Positions 24,404 to 35,986 of a stretch of 64,000 nucleotides of DNA are shown here, one piece after another. How positions within the stretch are numbered: the stretch's first letter is position 1; every line of letters begins with the position of its first letter. The notes below the pieces were generated by a model that did no database searches, was not told the DNA's origin, and saw nothing but the letters and a program-made list of their open reading frames with translations. Source of the DNA: JAOPZW01 sp963806015 (GTDB taxonomy: Bacteria; Actinomycetota; Thermoleophilia; Solirubrobacterales; Solirubrobacteraceae); assembly GCA_963806015.1 (NCBI GenBank), contig CAWDWM010000002.1, forward strand, positions 124,001-188,000, in the 5' to 3' direction. A program made the translations under genes and the position numbers.

Positions 24404-25618
24404 GTGAGCACAACGATGTATACAGCCGACCCTGCGGTGCAGGCACTCGCCGCCGCGACGCCTCTGCTCCTCGACGTGGTGCCCGCGGCCGAGGTCGTCC
24501 CGCATCTCGCGGCAGGCGGTATCTCCCACGCCGGCCCGCCGATCGATCCGGGGCGCATGTGTCCTCCGATGCGCGCCGCGCTCGGTGTCGCCATGAGCTT
24601 GGAGGGCCTGGCCGGCGATCCTGTGGAGGCGCTGCGCCGCGCCGAAGCCGGTGACGTCGCGTTACGCACCAACCACGACATCGGCGGCGTCGGACCCATG
24701 GCCGGGGTGGTGTCGGGCAGCATGCCGGTCCTGGTGGCGCGTGACGAGGCCACCGGCGCCACGGCATGGTGCCCGCTCAACGGGGGCTCGGGCAAGGTCC
24801 TGCGTTACGGCGCCGACGACCCCGAAGTCGTCGAGCGCCTCGTGTGGATGCGCGACATCCTCGGCCCCAGCCTGCACGACGCCCTCGCCCGCACCGGGCC
24901 CATCGATCTGATCGAGCTGCAGGCGCAGGCGCTGCTGCGCGGCGACGAGTGCCATCACCGCACGGCAGCCGGCACGGACCTCGTCGGCGCGCTCCTGGAC
25001 CCGTACGTGCCGCGCGAGGTAGCCGTCTTCATCGCGGGCAACCACCAGTTCTTCCTCAACCTGGCGATGGTGGCGGCCAAACTCGCGCTGGTGTGCGCCG
25101 GCGACGTGCCCGGCTCGGCGCTGACCACGGTCATCGCCCGCAACGGCGTCGAGGTCGGGGTCAAACTCGCGGGCACCGGCGAGCGGTGGTTCACCGGCCC
25201 CGCCGCGCTGCCGGATCCCGCCGCCCTGTACCCAGGGCACGAGCCCGCCGACATGAACCCCGACCTGGGCGACTCCGCGATCGTCGAGGCCTACGGTCTC
25301 GGAGCGCTGGCGATCGCCGCGTCGCCGCAATCGGCGACCACGGTCGGCCTGGACCCGGCCGACGCCGAGTCGATCACCGCACGGCTGCGCGCGATCGCCG
25401 CCGGCGAGCATCCGCGGATGACGCTGCCCACCGCTGCCGGGCACGCCCCGGCGATCCTCGGCGTCGACGCGCGCGCCGTCGTCCGCGAAGACATGCCACC
25501 GCCCGTGCACACGGGCATCGCACACCGCCGGCCCGGTGTCGGGCAGATCGGCGGCGGGATCACCCATCCGCCGATGGAGGCCTTCCGCGCGGCCGTCCGC
25601 GCGCTCGACGAGCGGTGA
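24404..25618 (+). CDS. DUF1116 (AllG/YlbE-like) protein
   Basis: The 404-residue protein matches the DUF1116 family, known in E. coli as AllG, a subunit of the oxamate carbamoyltransferase of allantoin breakdown. Visible blocks include LRTNHDIGGVGPMAGVVSGS, CPLNGGSGKVLRYGADD, FIAGNHQFFLNLAMVAAK, VIARNGVEVGVKLAG and IGGGITHPPMEAF. The usual partners (an FdrA-like acyl-CoA-synthetase-type subunit and a DUF2877 subunit) are absent from the window. It is divergent from the biuret-hydrolase/NCS2/AtzF operon and lies 50 nt before the GntR gene, so it probably acts on a carbamoyl compound in the same pathway. The start may be GTG 24404 or ATG 24416. Confidence 0.8.
   Translation: MSTTMYTADPAVQALAAATPLLLDVVPAAEVVPHLAAGGISHAGPPIDPGRMCPPMRAALGVAMSLEGLAGDPVEALRRAEAGDVALRTNHDIGGVGPMAGVVSGSMPVLVARDEATGATAWCPLNGGSGKVLRYGADDPEVVERLVWMRDILGPSLHDALARTGPIDLIELQAQALLRGDECHHRTAAGTDLVGALLDPYVPREVAVFIAGNHQFFLNLAMVAAKLALVCAGDVPGSALTTVIARNGVEVGVKLAGTGERWFTGPAALPDPAALYPGHEPADMNPDLGDSAIVEAYGLGALAIAASPQSATTVGLDPADAESITARLRAIAAGEHPRMTLPTAAGHAPAILGVDARAVVREDMPPPVHTGIAHRRPGVGQIGGGITHPPMEAFRAAVRALDER
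24417..24424. promoter_or_regulatory. GntR/FCD-type operator candidate at the DUF1116 start
   Basis: TGTATACA is a perfect 8-bp palindrome overlapping codons 5-7 of the DUF1116 gene as called (GTG 24404), or the start itself if ATG 24416 is used. It shares the TGTATRCA core with the site at 24215-24226, supporting joint control of the two divergent transcripts. Confidence 0.4.
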
Positions 25619-25667
25619 GGCCGTCGGCTCGGAGCGCGCGGCGGGCCGTGCGATCCTGTCGGCGCCC

Positions 25668-26360
25668 ATGAGCTCGCGCCGATCGCAGGCCCAGCGCGTC
25701 TACGAGGAGCTGCGCACGCTGCTGCTCCGCGGTGAGCTGCCCGCGGGCCGGGCCCTCGTCGAGCAGCAGCTCGCGGCACAGTTCCAGACGAGCCGGACGC
25801 CCGTTCGCGAAGCCCTGCGGCGCCTGGAGGGCGATGGTCACCTCGTGCGCGATCCGTCGGGCCGCATGCATCCGGCCGCACCGAGCGTGCGCTCGATGCC
25901 GGAGCTCTACGACGTGCGCCTCGCGCTCGAGGAACTCGCCGTACGCCGCGCGGCGACGGGCGGCAACCGCGGACTGCTCGAGGCCGTGCTGCAGGACTGG
26001 GAGGCGCTGGCCGCCGACGAGCGCAGTTCCGCCGACATGCATGGCCCGGAGCTCGTGCACGCCGACGAGGCCTTTCACGAGCGCATCGCGCAGGCCAGCG
26101 GCAACGCGGAGGTGCTGCGCCTCCTGCACGGCCTCAACGGCCGCATCCGGGTCCTGCGCATCCACGACTTCACCAGCCGCGACCGCATCGCGGCGACGAT
26201 CGCCGAGCACTTGGAGATCGTGCAGACGATCCTCGGCGGCGATGCCGACGCCGCGGCGGCCTTCATGCGCGCCCATGTGCAGCGCAGCGCCCTCGTGGTA
26301 CGCGCTCGCGTGGGCGAGGCGCTGTCGCGGATGTTCGAGGCGCCCGCGGAGACCGGGTGA
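25668..26360 (+). CDS. GntR-family regulator, FCD subfamily
   Basis: The 230-residue regulator has an N-terminal winged helix (VYEELRTLLLRGELPAG, then TSRTPVREALRRLEGDGHLV) and a C-terminal FCD helical domain with metal- or ligand-binding positions in HADEAFHERIAQASGN, EHLEIVQTI and FMRAHVQRS. It follows the DUF1116 gene by 49 nt on the same strand and probably controls this locus through the TGTATRCA-type sites in the 24.2-24.4 kb intergenic region. The ATG at 25668 is chosen over longer in-frame starts that run into non-homologous sequence. Confidence 0.9.
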   Translation: MSSRRSQAQRVYEELRTLLLRGELPAGRALVEQQLAAQFQTSRTPVREALRRLEGDGHLVRDPSGRMHPAAPSVRSMPELYDVRLALEELAVRRAATGGNRGLLEAVLQDWEALAADERSSADMHGPELVHADEAFHERIAQASGNAEVLRLLHGLNGRIRVLRIHDFTSRDRIAATIAEHLEIVQTILGGDADAAAAFMRAHVQRSALVVRARVGEALSRMFEAPAETG

Positions 26361-26364
26361 GCGT

Positions 26365-26682
26365 CTAGCCGACGAGCAGCGGTGACGGCGGGATCCGCGT
26401 CTCGCCGTGGATCCCGTCGACGATCATCGCCACCTCGTCGGCGAAGCACCAGACCCAGCGCTCGCCGGGCTCCAGTGAGCGGATGAGCGGGTGGTCGGTC
26501 GCCGCGGCGTGCTTGGAGGCGTGCTGGTTGGGCGAGTCGTCGCAGCAGCCGACGTGCCCGCAGGCCAGGCAGATGCGCAGGTGCAGCCACTTGCCGCCGT
26601 CGCGCAGGCAGTCCTCACAGCCGGCCACCTCCTCCGGCAGCTCGGTCACCGTGATCGTGTCCATATGGGTGCAGGTCGCCAT
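26365..26682 (-). CDS. UBP-type zinc-finger protein
   Basis: The 105-residue protein is a stand-alone ZnF-UBP domain: CEDCLRDGGKWLHLRICLAC and GHVGCCDDSPNQHASKH supply the Cys/His zinc ligands, with HAAATDHPLIRSLEPGERWVW in the expected order. In eukaryotes this fold grips the C-terminal tail of ubiquitin; the bacterial ligand is unknown. It lies 17 nt downstream of a cNMP-domain histidine kinase and is probably the third gene of that operon. The ATG at 26682 is chosen because MATCTH begins the domain. Confidence 0.88.
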   Translation of the reverse strand: MATCTHMDTITVTELPEEVAGCEDCLRDGGKWLHLRICLACGHVGCCDDSPNQHASKHAAATDHPLIRSLEPGERWVWCFADEVAMIVDGIHGETRIPPSPLLVG

Positions 26683-26699
26683 GTCCGGATGGTGCCAGG

Positions 26700-28112
26700 T
26701 CAGCGCACCGTGCCCTCGACGGGCAGCCACACGTGGAAGGTGGTGCCGCCGGAGCCCGTGTCGAAGCCGAGCGTCCCGGAGTGGCGCTCCTCCACGATCT
26801 GGCGCGCGGTGTCCAGGCCCAGGCCCGTCCCCTGGCCGACCGGCTTGGTCGTGAAGAACGGATCGAGCACGTGCGATCGGGCCTCCGGCGGGATGCCCGG
26901 ACCGTCGTCGGCGATGTCGACGAGCACGCACGGGCCGTCGAGCCTCGTCGAGATGGTGAGGGTGCCGCTCTCGCCCATCGCGTCGATCGCGTTGTCGATG
27001 ATGTTCGTCCACACCTGGTTGAGCTCGGAGCCGCGCACGGTGAGCGCGGGCAGCCCGCGGTCGTAGTCGCGCACCACGTCGATCGACGTGTGCTTGAGCT
27101 TGTGGCCCAGCACGATGAGCGTCGTCTCGAGCCCTTCGTGGATGTCAGCCGCCACCACCGACCCGCGGTCGAGGTAGGCGTAGGACTTGATGGCGGTCAC
27201 GAGGTCGCCCATCCGCGACGCCGAGTCGTGCAGATCGGCGGCCAGGGCGCGCGCGGTCAGCGAGGCGGCCACCCAGCGCACCGCGGCGCCGGTCGCCGAG
27301 CCCGCGTGCTCGCTCACCTTCGCCAGCCAGGCCTCGTCCACCCCAGCGGCTGCGAGCGGCTCGGCCACGCGCCAGGGCTCCGGCACCCCGAGGTCCTCCA
27401 GACGCTCGAGCATCGCATCCTCCGCATCGGCGGCATCGAGGCCCTGGAGCTTCGTGCGCTGCTTCGCGCACACGAGCGCCTCGCGCTGCAGGGCGACCAG
27501 CCGCTCCGCGCCGTCGCGATCGACGCCCGCCTCGACGAACTGGCCGAGGGTCGCGCTGATCACCTCCAGCGCGTCGGCCAGGTCGGACGCCGCGCGCTTG
27601 ACCGCCGCGGCGGGGTTGTTGAGCTCATGGGCGAGCCCCGCCGCCATCGTGCCCAGCGACTCCAGACGCTCGCGGTTCTGCTCGGCGCCGGCCAGGCGCG
27701 ACAGGACCGGCTGCATCTGGCGCATGATCCGCTCGTGGACCGGCGCCTGGGCGCGCGCCAGGCGGCGGAAGTCGTCGGCCGGGATGAGCGCGACCTCGCA
27801 CGGCGTCGTCGCCTCCATGCGGACGGCGAGCGGCCCGCGGGTGAGGACGGAGATGGCCCCGACCCACGTCGGCGCGATCTGTCGCCCCACCGGCTCGGTG
27901 CGCCCCTCGTGGACGATCGAGGTCTGCGCCTCGCCCGCCAGCAGGCACGACAGCCCGTCGACCTCGGCGCCCTGCTCGGCCAGGAGGTCGCCGGGCTCGT
28001 AGTGCAGGCGCTGCGCGACGGCGGCCCACTCGGCCAGCTGCGCGTCGTCGATGTCGTCGAAGAGGTCGACCGGGCGCAGGTCGGCGACGGAGATGGCGGC
28101 GGCGGTGCTCAT
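26700..28112 (-). CDS. Histidine kinase with N-terminal cyclic-nucleotide-binding domain
   Basis: The 470-residue soluble kinase has a Crp-type cNMP-binding domain (about 15-130), a coiled linker, a histidine-phosphorylation helix with His162 in GLAHELNNPA, and a HATPase domain with WTNIIDNAIDAM, DIADDGPGIPP and GTGLGLDTARQIV. There is no membrane segment. The ATG overlaps the stop of the response regulator-TrxR fusion (ATGA at 28109-28112), so the pair is translationally coupled and very probably forms one two-component system. The ligand could be a cyclic nucleotide, but the cNMP phosphate-binding cassette is not obviously conserved. Confidence 0.9.
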   Translation of the reverse strand: MSTAAAISVADLRPVDLFDDIDDAQLAEWAAVAQRLHYEPGDLLAEQGAEVDGLSCLLAGEAQTSIVHEGRTEPVGRQIAPTWVGAISVLTRGPLAVRMEATTPCEVALIPADDFRRLARAQAPVHERIMRQMQPVLSRLAGAEQNRERLESLGTMAAGLAHELNNPAAAVKRAASDLADALEVISATLGQFVEAGVDRDGAERLVALQREALVCAKQRTKLQGLDAADAEDAMLERLEDLGVPEPWRVAEPLAAAGVDEAWLAKVSEHAGSATGAAVRWVAASLTARALAADLHDSASRMGDLVTAIKSYAYLDRGSVVAADIHEGLETTLIVLGHKLKHTSIDVVRDYDRGLPALTVRGSELNQVWTNIIDNAIDAMGESGTLTISTRLDGPCVLVDIADDGPGIPPEARSHVLDPFFTTKPVGQGTGLGLDTARQIVEERHSGTLGFDTGSGGTTFHVWLPVEGTVR

Positions 28113-29782
28113 GCCTGGGCGAGGTACTCGTGGATGAGCGACACCGCCATCGATCCCTCCCCCACCGCGCTGGCGACGCGCTTGATCGAGCGCGCCCGCA
28201 CGTCGCCGGCCACGAACACCCCCGGGACGCTCGTCTCCAGCGGATAAGGGTCGCGCTGCAGCGGCCAGCCGGCCGCCTTGACGTCGGCGCCGGCGAGGAT
28301 GAAGCCGCGCTCGTCGCGCGCCACGACGCCCTCCAGCCAATCGGTGCGCGGCGTCGCGCCGATGAAGACGAAGGCCGCGTCGACCTCCTCGACGCTCTCC
28401 ACGCCGTCCGCGCCGCGCATGCGCAGCGCGCGCAGGCGCCCGTCGTCGCCCTCGGCCGCCACCGGCTGCCAGCCGGTGCGCACCTCCACGTTCTCCAGCG
28501 CCGCGATCTGCTCGATCAGGTAGTGCGACATCGACTTGGCCAGCGAGTCGGCGCGCACGAGCATGATGACCCTGCCCGCGTACTTGCTGAAGTAGACGGC
28601 GGCCTGCCCGGCGGAGTTGGCACCGCCGATGACCGCCACGGTCTGCTCGGCGCACGACTTCGCCTCGGTCAGCGCCGCGCCGTAGTAGATCCCGGCGCCG
28701 GTGAAGCGCTCGAACCCCGGGGCGTCGAGCTGGCGGTAGGAGATGCCCGAGGCCACGAGCACGCAGTTCGCGCTGAGGCTCCCGCCGCCCGAGAGCGAGA
28801 CCAGCCGCCCGGCGCCCTCGACCTGGAGCGCCACCGCGCCCTGCACGCTGAGCAGCTCGGCGCCGAGGCGGCGCGCCTGATCGGTGCCGCGCCGCGCGAG
28901 ATCCGAGCCGCTCAGGCCGCCGGGGAACCCGAGGTAGTTCTCGATGCGGCTGGACTGCCCGGCCTGGCCGCCGGGCGCCTCGCGCTCGACCATCACGGTG
29001 CGCAGACCCTCCGACGCGCCGTAGACGGCGGCCGCCAGCCCGGCGGGCCCGCCGCCGACGATCACCAGGTCGTAGTGCTCGGACGCGGGCGTGCTGGTGA
29101 CGCCCAGGCGCTCCGCCAGCTCGAGCACCGTGGGGCGCTCGAGCACCGTCCCGTCCTCCAGCAGGGCCACCGGCAGTCCCTCGTCGTCGACCCCCGCCAC
29201 CTTCAGAAGCTCGCGACCCTCGCCGTCGCGCTCGACGTCCATCCATCGTGCCGGCACCCGGTTGCGCGCCAGGAAGTCGCGCAGCTCGTGGGTCTCGCGC
29301 GAGAAGCGGTGCCCGATGAGCCGCACGCCGCCCGAGTCGAGCGCCGCGCCGCTGGCCCACGTCGTCAGCAGGTCCTCGACGACCGGGTAGAGGTGCTCCT
29401 CCGGCGGGTCCCAGGGCTTGAGCAGGTAGTAGTCGAGCGCCACCTCGTTGATGGCCTGGATCGCGGCCTCGGTGTCGGCGTAGGCGGTCAGCAGCACGCG
29501 CTTGGCGCTCGGCACGATCTGGCGGGCCTGCACGAGGAACTCGGTGCCCGACAGGCCGGGCATCCGCTGATCGGCCACCAGCAGCGCCACCTGGTCGCCG
29601 CGCACCACGAGGTCGCGCAGGGTGTCGAGGCCCTCCTGCCCGGAGCTCGCGCGCAGGATCCGGTAGCCCTCGCCGAACTGGCGGCGCAGGTCGCGCGCCA
29701 CTGCCGCGAGCACGGCAGGCTCATCGTCCACCGCGAGGATCGCGGGACGCCGCCGGCGCTCGCCATTGCCCGTGTCAGCCAC
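28109..29782 (-). CDS. Fused response regulator and thioredoxin-reductase-like flavoprotein
   Basis: The 557-residue fusion has a receiver domain (about 12-145; Asp71 in VADQRMPG, Lys122 in LLKPWD), a small central region (150-230) resembling a thioredoxin-fold subdomain, and a FAD/NAD(P)H oxidoreductase domain from 238 (VIVGGGPAGLAAA, PGGQAGQSSRIENYLGFPGG, VIGGANSAGQAAVYFSK). The CxxC redox pair of real thioredoxin reductases is missing: that position reads YYGAALTEAKSC. The output is therefore probably a phosphorylation-gated flavin redox switch. The kinase gene overlaps its stop; the MFS gene upstream overlaps its start by 8 nt. Confidence 0.9.
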   Translation of the reverse strand: MADTGNGERRRRPAILAVDDEPAVLAAVARDLRRQFGEGYRILRASSGQEGLDTLRDLVVRGDQVALLVADQRMPGLSGTEFLVQARQIVPSAKRVLLTAYADTEAAIQAINEVALDYYLLKPWDPPEEHLYPVVEDLLTTWASGAALDSGGVRLIGHRFSRETHELRDFLARNRVPARWMDVERDGEGRELLKVAGVDDEGLPVALLEDGTVLERPTVLELAERLGVTSTPASEHYDLVIVGGGPAGLAAAVYGASEGLRTVMVEREAPGGQAGQSSRIENYLGFPGGLSGSDLARRGTDQARRLGAELLSVQGAVALQVEGAGRLVSLSGGGSLSANCVLVASGISYRQLDAPGFERFTGAGIYYGAALTEAKSCAEQTVAVIGGANSAGQAAVYFSKYAGRVIMLVRADSLAKSMSHYLIEQIAALENVEVRTGWQPVAAEGDDGRLRALRMRGADGVESVEEVDAAFVFIGATPRTDWLEGVVARDERGFILAGADVKAAGWPLQRDPYPLETSVPGVFVAGDVRARSIKRVASAVGEGSMAVSLIHEYLAQA

Positions 29783-31073
29783 CGACGGGAACGCTACTGG
29801 TCGGCGTCTGCGCGGCCACCTCGACGCGCGGCAGGTGCCGCACGCCGGGCACCGCCAGGAAGGCGAGGGCGCACGCGATGCCCGCCGCGCTCATCCCCAG
29901 CAGCGTGCGCTGGGTGCCGAGCGCAGCGGCGAGCGGGCCGACGACGGCCGTGCCGACCGGCATGAGGATCGTGCTCGCGAGGTAGTCGAACGAGCTCACG
30001 CGCGAGAGCGCGTCGCCCGGGATGTGCTCCTGCAGCGACACCTCCCAGAGGGTGAAGAACGCGGTCACGCCGATCCCGGTCACGAACTGCAGCACGCACG
30101 TCGCCGCCAGCCCCAACCCCGCGCCGTAGACCGCCGCCTGGCTCGAGGCCAGGATCAGCGCGATCCCCGCCGTCAGCAGCGCGTGGCGGGGGCGGATGCG
30201 CAGCAGCAGCAGGTCGCCGACCACGCAGCCCAGGCCGAAGGCGACCACGACGACGGCCCAGGCGCCGGGACCGCCGAGGCGGTCGGCGATGGTGACCGGG
30301 CCGAGCACGTAGACGGCGGGCAGCACGATGCCCGCGTAGGCGCACATGGCGCCGAGGCCCGCGAGCACCCACGAGCGGCTGCGCACCTCGCGCCAGCCCT
30401 CCCTGATGGCGGCGAGGAACGCGGGCGGCGCCTGCTCGATCCCTTCGATCGCCACGCGCGGCGCCAGCCGCAGCAGGCACGCGACGCTGACCGCGAACGA
30501 TCCGGCGTCGAAGAGCATCGCCGCGCCCGCGCCGAGGCCGGCGATGAGCACGCCGGCCAGCGCCGGCCCCGCGATGCTCGAGATCGAGAAGCTCAGGCCG
30601 CGCAGCGCGTTGGCCGGCTGCAGCTGGCCGGGGTGCGACACGGTCTGGGGCAGCAGGCCGGTGAAGGCCGGCTGGAAGAAGGCGTCGGCGGTTCCGTAGA
30701 AGGCGGCCAGCACGCCGAGCAGCAGCGGGGTGGCATCGCCGGTCACGAGCAGGATGCCGCCGATGGCCTGCACCACGAGCCGCGCGACATCGGAGGCGAT
30801 CAGCACCCGGCGGCGGTCGCCGCGATCGGAGATCACCCCGCCGGCGAGCGCGAACACGAGGAAGGGCACCAGCTGCGCGGCCACGACGAGCCCGACGGCC
30901 TCGATGCTGCCGCCGGCCTCCAGCACCGCGAAGGGCAGCGCCACGAGCATGACGCGGTCGCCGATGAGCGACAGCACCTGCCCGGCGAACAGCAGCCGGA
31001 ACTGCGCCTCGGTGCGCAGCACCTCCGGCACCAGCGCCCGCAACCTGCCCTCGGGCCGGGCCCCGTCCTCCAT
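29775..31073 (-). CDS. MFS exporter
   Basis: The 432-residue MFS_3-type carrier has the conserved start FRLLFAGQVLSLIGDRVMLV, the loop motif GGVISDRGDRRRVLIASD and two bundles of six helices. Such proteins export macrolides, siderophores or other small molecules. Its 3' end overlaps the response regulator-TrxR start by 8 nt, so it may head that signalling operon. The substrate is unknown. Confidence 0.88.
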   Translation of the reverse strand: MEDGARPEGRLRALVPEVLRTEAQFRLLFAGQVLSLIGDRVMLVALPFAVLEAGGSIEAVGLVVAAQLVPFLVFALAGGVISDRGDRRRVLIASDVARLVVQAIGGILLVTGDATPLLLGVLAAFYGTADAFFQPAFTGLLPQTVSHPGQLQPANALRGLSFSISSIAGPALAGVLIAGLGAGAAMLFDAGSFAVSVACLLRLAPRVAIEGIEQAPPAFLAAIREGWREVRSRSWVLAGLGAMCAYAGIVLPAVYVLGPVTIADRLGGPGAWAVVVVAFGLGCVVGDLLLLRIRPRHALLTAGIALILASSQAAVYGAGLGLAATCVLQFVTGIGVTAFFTLWEVSLQEHIPGDALSRVSSFDYLASTILMPVGTAVVGPLAAALGTQRTLLGMSAAGIACALAFLAVPGVRHLPRVEVAAQTPTSSVPVGG

Positions 31074-31082
31074 CGGGCGAGG

Positions 31083-31943
31083 CTACCGGCGCGGCACCGC
31101 CGTGGCCGGGGCGCCCGCGCCGACCACCCGGCGCTCGGCCAGGCGCGCCGCGGTCTGCGGATCGTGCGCGACGAGGTAGACCGTCGGGGTCTGGGCGGCG
31201 AGCGCGCGGATGCGCTCGTGCGTGAGCCGGGCGGCGGACTCGTCGGGCGACGGACCGTCGACGATCCCGCGCAGCATCAGGTCCTCGGTGTAGGCGCTGT
31301 CACCGCCGAGCAGGACGGTGTGCTCGCCGTCCTCGACAGCGACCCCGAGCTGGCCGGCGGTGTGGCCGTGCAGCGGCACGCGCGTGACGTCGCCGGCGTT
31401 CGTGAGCGCCAGGCTCTGCGGGAACGGCCCGTAGGCGGCGGGCCCGAGGTCGACGAGGGTCGGCGCGAACCACTCCGGCCAGCGGTCGTTGGGATAGCCG
31501 CGCAGGCGCCCGCGCAGGCCGGAGGCGACCTCGAGGTCCGCACGCGAGACGAGGATCTCGATGCCCGGGAAGTGGTGCAGGCCGCCGGCGTGGTCGGTGT
31601 GCAGATGGGTCAGCACGACGCGGCGGACGTCGCCCGGCGCGATCCCGAGCCGCGCCAGCTGCGGCCCGATCTCCTGCTCGGGCGTGACCTGCAGGCGCAG
31701 CCCGTAGCGGTAGTAGGGATGCCAGCGCGGGAAGCAGCCGGGCTCGGTGCTGCGGGCCGTCTCGCCGGTGTCGACGACGATGACGCCCTCGGGATGCTCC
31801 ATCGCGAAGGCGTAGATCGGCAGCGGGTCGGTCCACTGGCGATCCAAGAGCATGTTCAGCTGGCGGCGCGCCCCGTGCCCGCGAGCCTGCACCTGGCGGG
31901 TCTTGATCGTCACCGTCCCGGTCTGGATCGCGTGGATCTTCAT
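31083..31943 (-). CDS. Metallo-beta-lactamase-fold lactonase-type hydrolase
   Basis: The 286-residue MBL-fold protein has the zinc motif HLHTDHAGG (His113, His115, Asp117, His118), further ligands in PLHGHTAGQ and GGDSAYTED, and a VAHDPQ tail. The long N-terminal region and the spacing match the N-acyl-homoserine-lactonase branch (AiiA-like), so the substrate is likely a lactone or ester. The ATG at 31943 follows the SnoaL-like gene by 32 nt; the stop is 9 nt from the MFS start, so all three may be co-transcribed. Confidence 0.85.
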   Translation of the reverse strand: MKIHAIQTGTVTIKTRQVQARGHGARRQLNMLLDRQWTDPLPIYAFAMEHPEGVIVVDTGETARSTEPGCFPRWHPYYRYGLRLQVTPEQEIGPQLARLGIAPGDVRRVVLTHLHTDHAGGLHHFPGIEILVSRADLEVASGLRGRLRGYPNDRWPEWFAPTLVDLGPAAYGPFPQSLALTNAGDVTRVPLHGHTAGQLGVAVEDGEHTVLLGGDSAYTEDLMLRGIVDGPSPDESAARLTHERIRALAAQTPTVYLVAHDPQTAARLAERRVVGAGAPATAVPRR

Positions 31944-31975
31944 GGCCGAAGAGTGCCCGACGGGCACCTCCGGCG

Positions 31976-32374
31976 TCAGACGACGAGCACGCGCGGCGTC
32001 CCCGACGTCGAGTACACGTCCTTGCGCGCGATGCGCCCGTCGCCCGTGACCGGGAAGACGTCCACGCCGTCCCACTCGAGCCGGCGGCCGTCGTCGGGGT
32101 GCGTCGCGCGCGCCGTCCATTCGCTCACGGCGAAGTCGTCGCCCGCGCGGAGCGAGCGGCGTTCGAAGCGCAGCGTCGGCCAGCGCCCGAAGATGGCGGC
32201 GATGTGCGCGCGCACCGCCGGCGCGCCCGCCACCCTCTCGCCCGCGGTGTGGTTGTGGAAGACGACCGCGTCGTCGTGCAGCGACGCGATCGTCTCGAGG
32301 TCCTGGGCGTTCCACGCAGCGTCGTAGCGATCGATGAGCGCGGCGATCTCCGTGCGCTCCGTCTCCTGCATCAC
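31976..32374 (-). CDS. SnoaL-like (NTF2-fold) protein
   Basis: The 132-residue protein has the cone-shaped NTF2 fold pattern: a helical start (AALIDRYDAAWNAQDLETIASL), HDDAVVFHN, GAPAVRAHIAAIF, and terminal strands through WDGVDVFPVTGDGRIARKDVY. Such proteins act as small isomerases, cyclases or binding proteins; no specific function can be assigned. Two ATGs in tandem (32374, 32371) are equally likely starts. Confidence 0.8.
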   Translation of the reverse strand: MMQETERTEIAALIDRYDAAWNAQDLETIASLHDDAVVFHNHTAGERVAGAPAVRAHIAAIFGRWPTLRFERRSLRAGDDFAVSEWTARATHPDDGRRLEWDGVDVFPVTGDGRIARKDVYSTSGTPRVLVV

Positions 32375-32506
32375 GGGCTCCTCCGTCGAGTGGAGGCCAA
32401 CTTACCTAGACGCGGACGTCGCCGCCGAGCGCTACGCTGAATCGGTCTATTGGCTGGTGCGGGGCCCCTTCTGGACGCCCGTGGCCACGCCGGGTGGAGG
32501 ACCGTC

Positions 32507-35406
<2,900 letters not shown>

Positions 35407-35410
<4 letters not shown>

Positions 35411-35838
35411 CGTCCGAAGCCAACGAGCCGTCCGGGCCCGGCGACCAGCCCGACCCTCGTCCCAGCCTCCTCATCGCCGACGACGACGTGTTCATGCGCA
35501 CAGCGCTCAGCGCCCAGCTCAAGGACGCCTTCCGGATCGTCGCCGTCGCCGCCGACGCGACGGAGGCCATCGCCCTGGCCGAGGAGCACCAGCCCGACGC
35601 GGCCCTGCTCGACGTCGACATGCCCAACGGCGGCGCGCAGGAGGCGGTCCCGCAGATCGCCGCGCGCTGTCCGGCGACCTCCATCGTCATCCTCTCCGGC
35701 GACGAGACCCGGCAGATCGTCCTGGAGCTCATCAGCGCGGGCGCGATCGCCTACGTGCGCAAGGGCGTCACCGGCTCCCAGCTGAGCCAGACGCTCACCG
35801 ATGCGCTGAAGGTCAAGACGGATTCCCCGCCCGCCTGA
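35407..35838 (+). CDS. Single-domain response regulator
   Basis: The 143-residue protein is a lone receiver domain: acidic pocket IADDDVF, phospho-acceptor in ALLDVDMPNGG, the switch ILSGDE and Lys in YVRKGVTG. There is no output domain, so it probably acts through protein contacts or as the phosphate sink of the preceding hybrid kinase, to whose stop its ATG is fused (ATGA). The SGDETRQIVLELISAGAIAY segment resembles NarL/LuxR-type receivers. Confidence 0.88.
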
Positions 35839-35986
35839 TGTCGCGTCTCGGGGATGACCCTTACGGGACGCGCACCGGGTAGCCCCTGGCGACCCGGCGG
35901 TTGTCCGGCTGGGCGCCGGGGCCCCTGGCGGCGATGGTGGTCGTACGCAAACGACACCGGGCCGCCCCGGGAAAAGAGAGCCAGAA

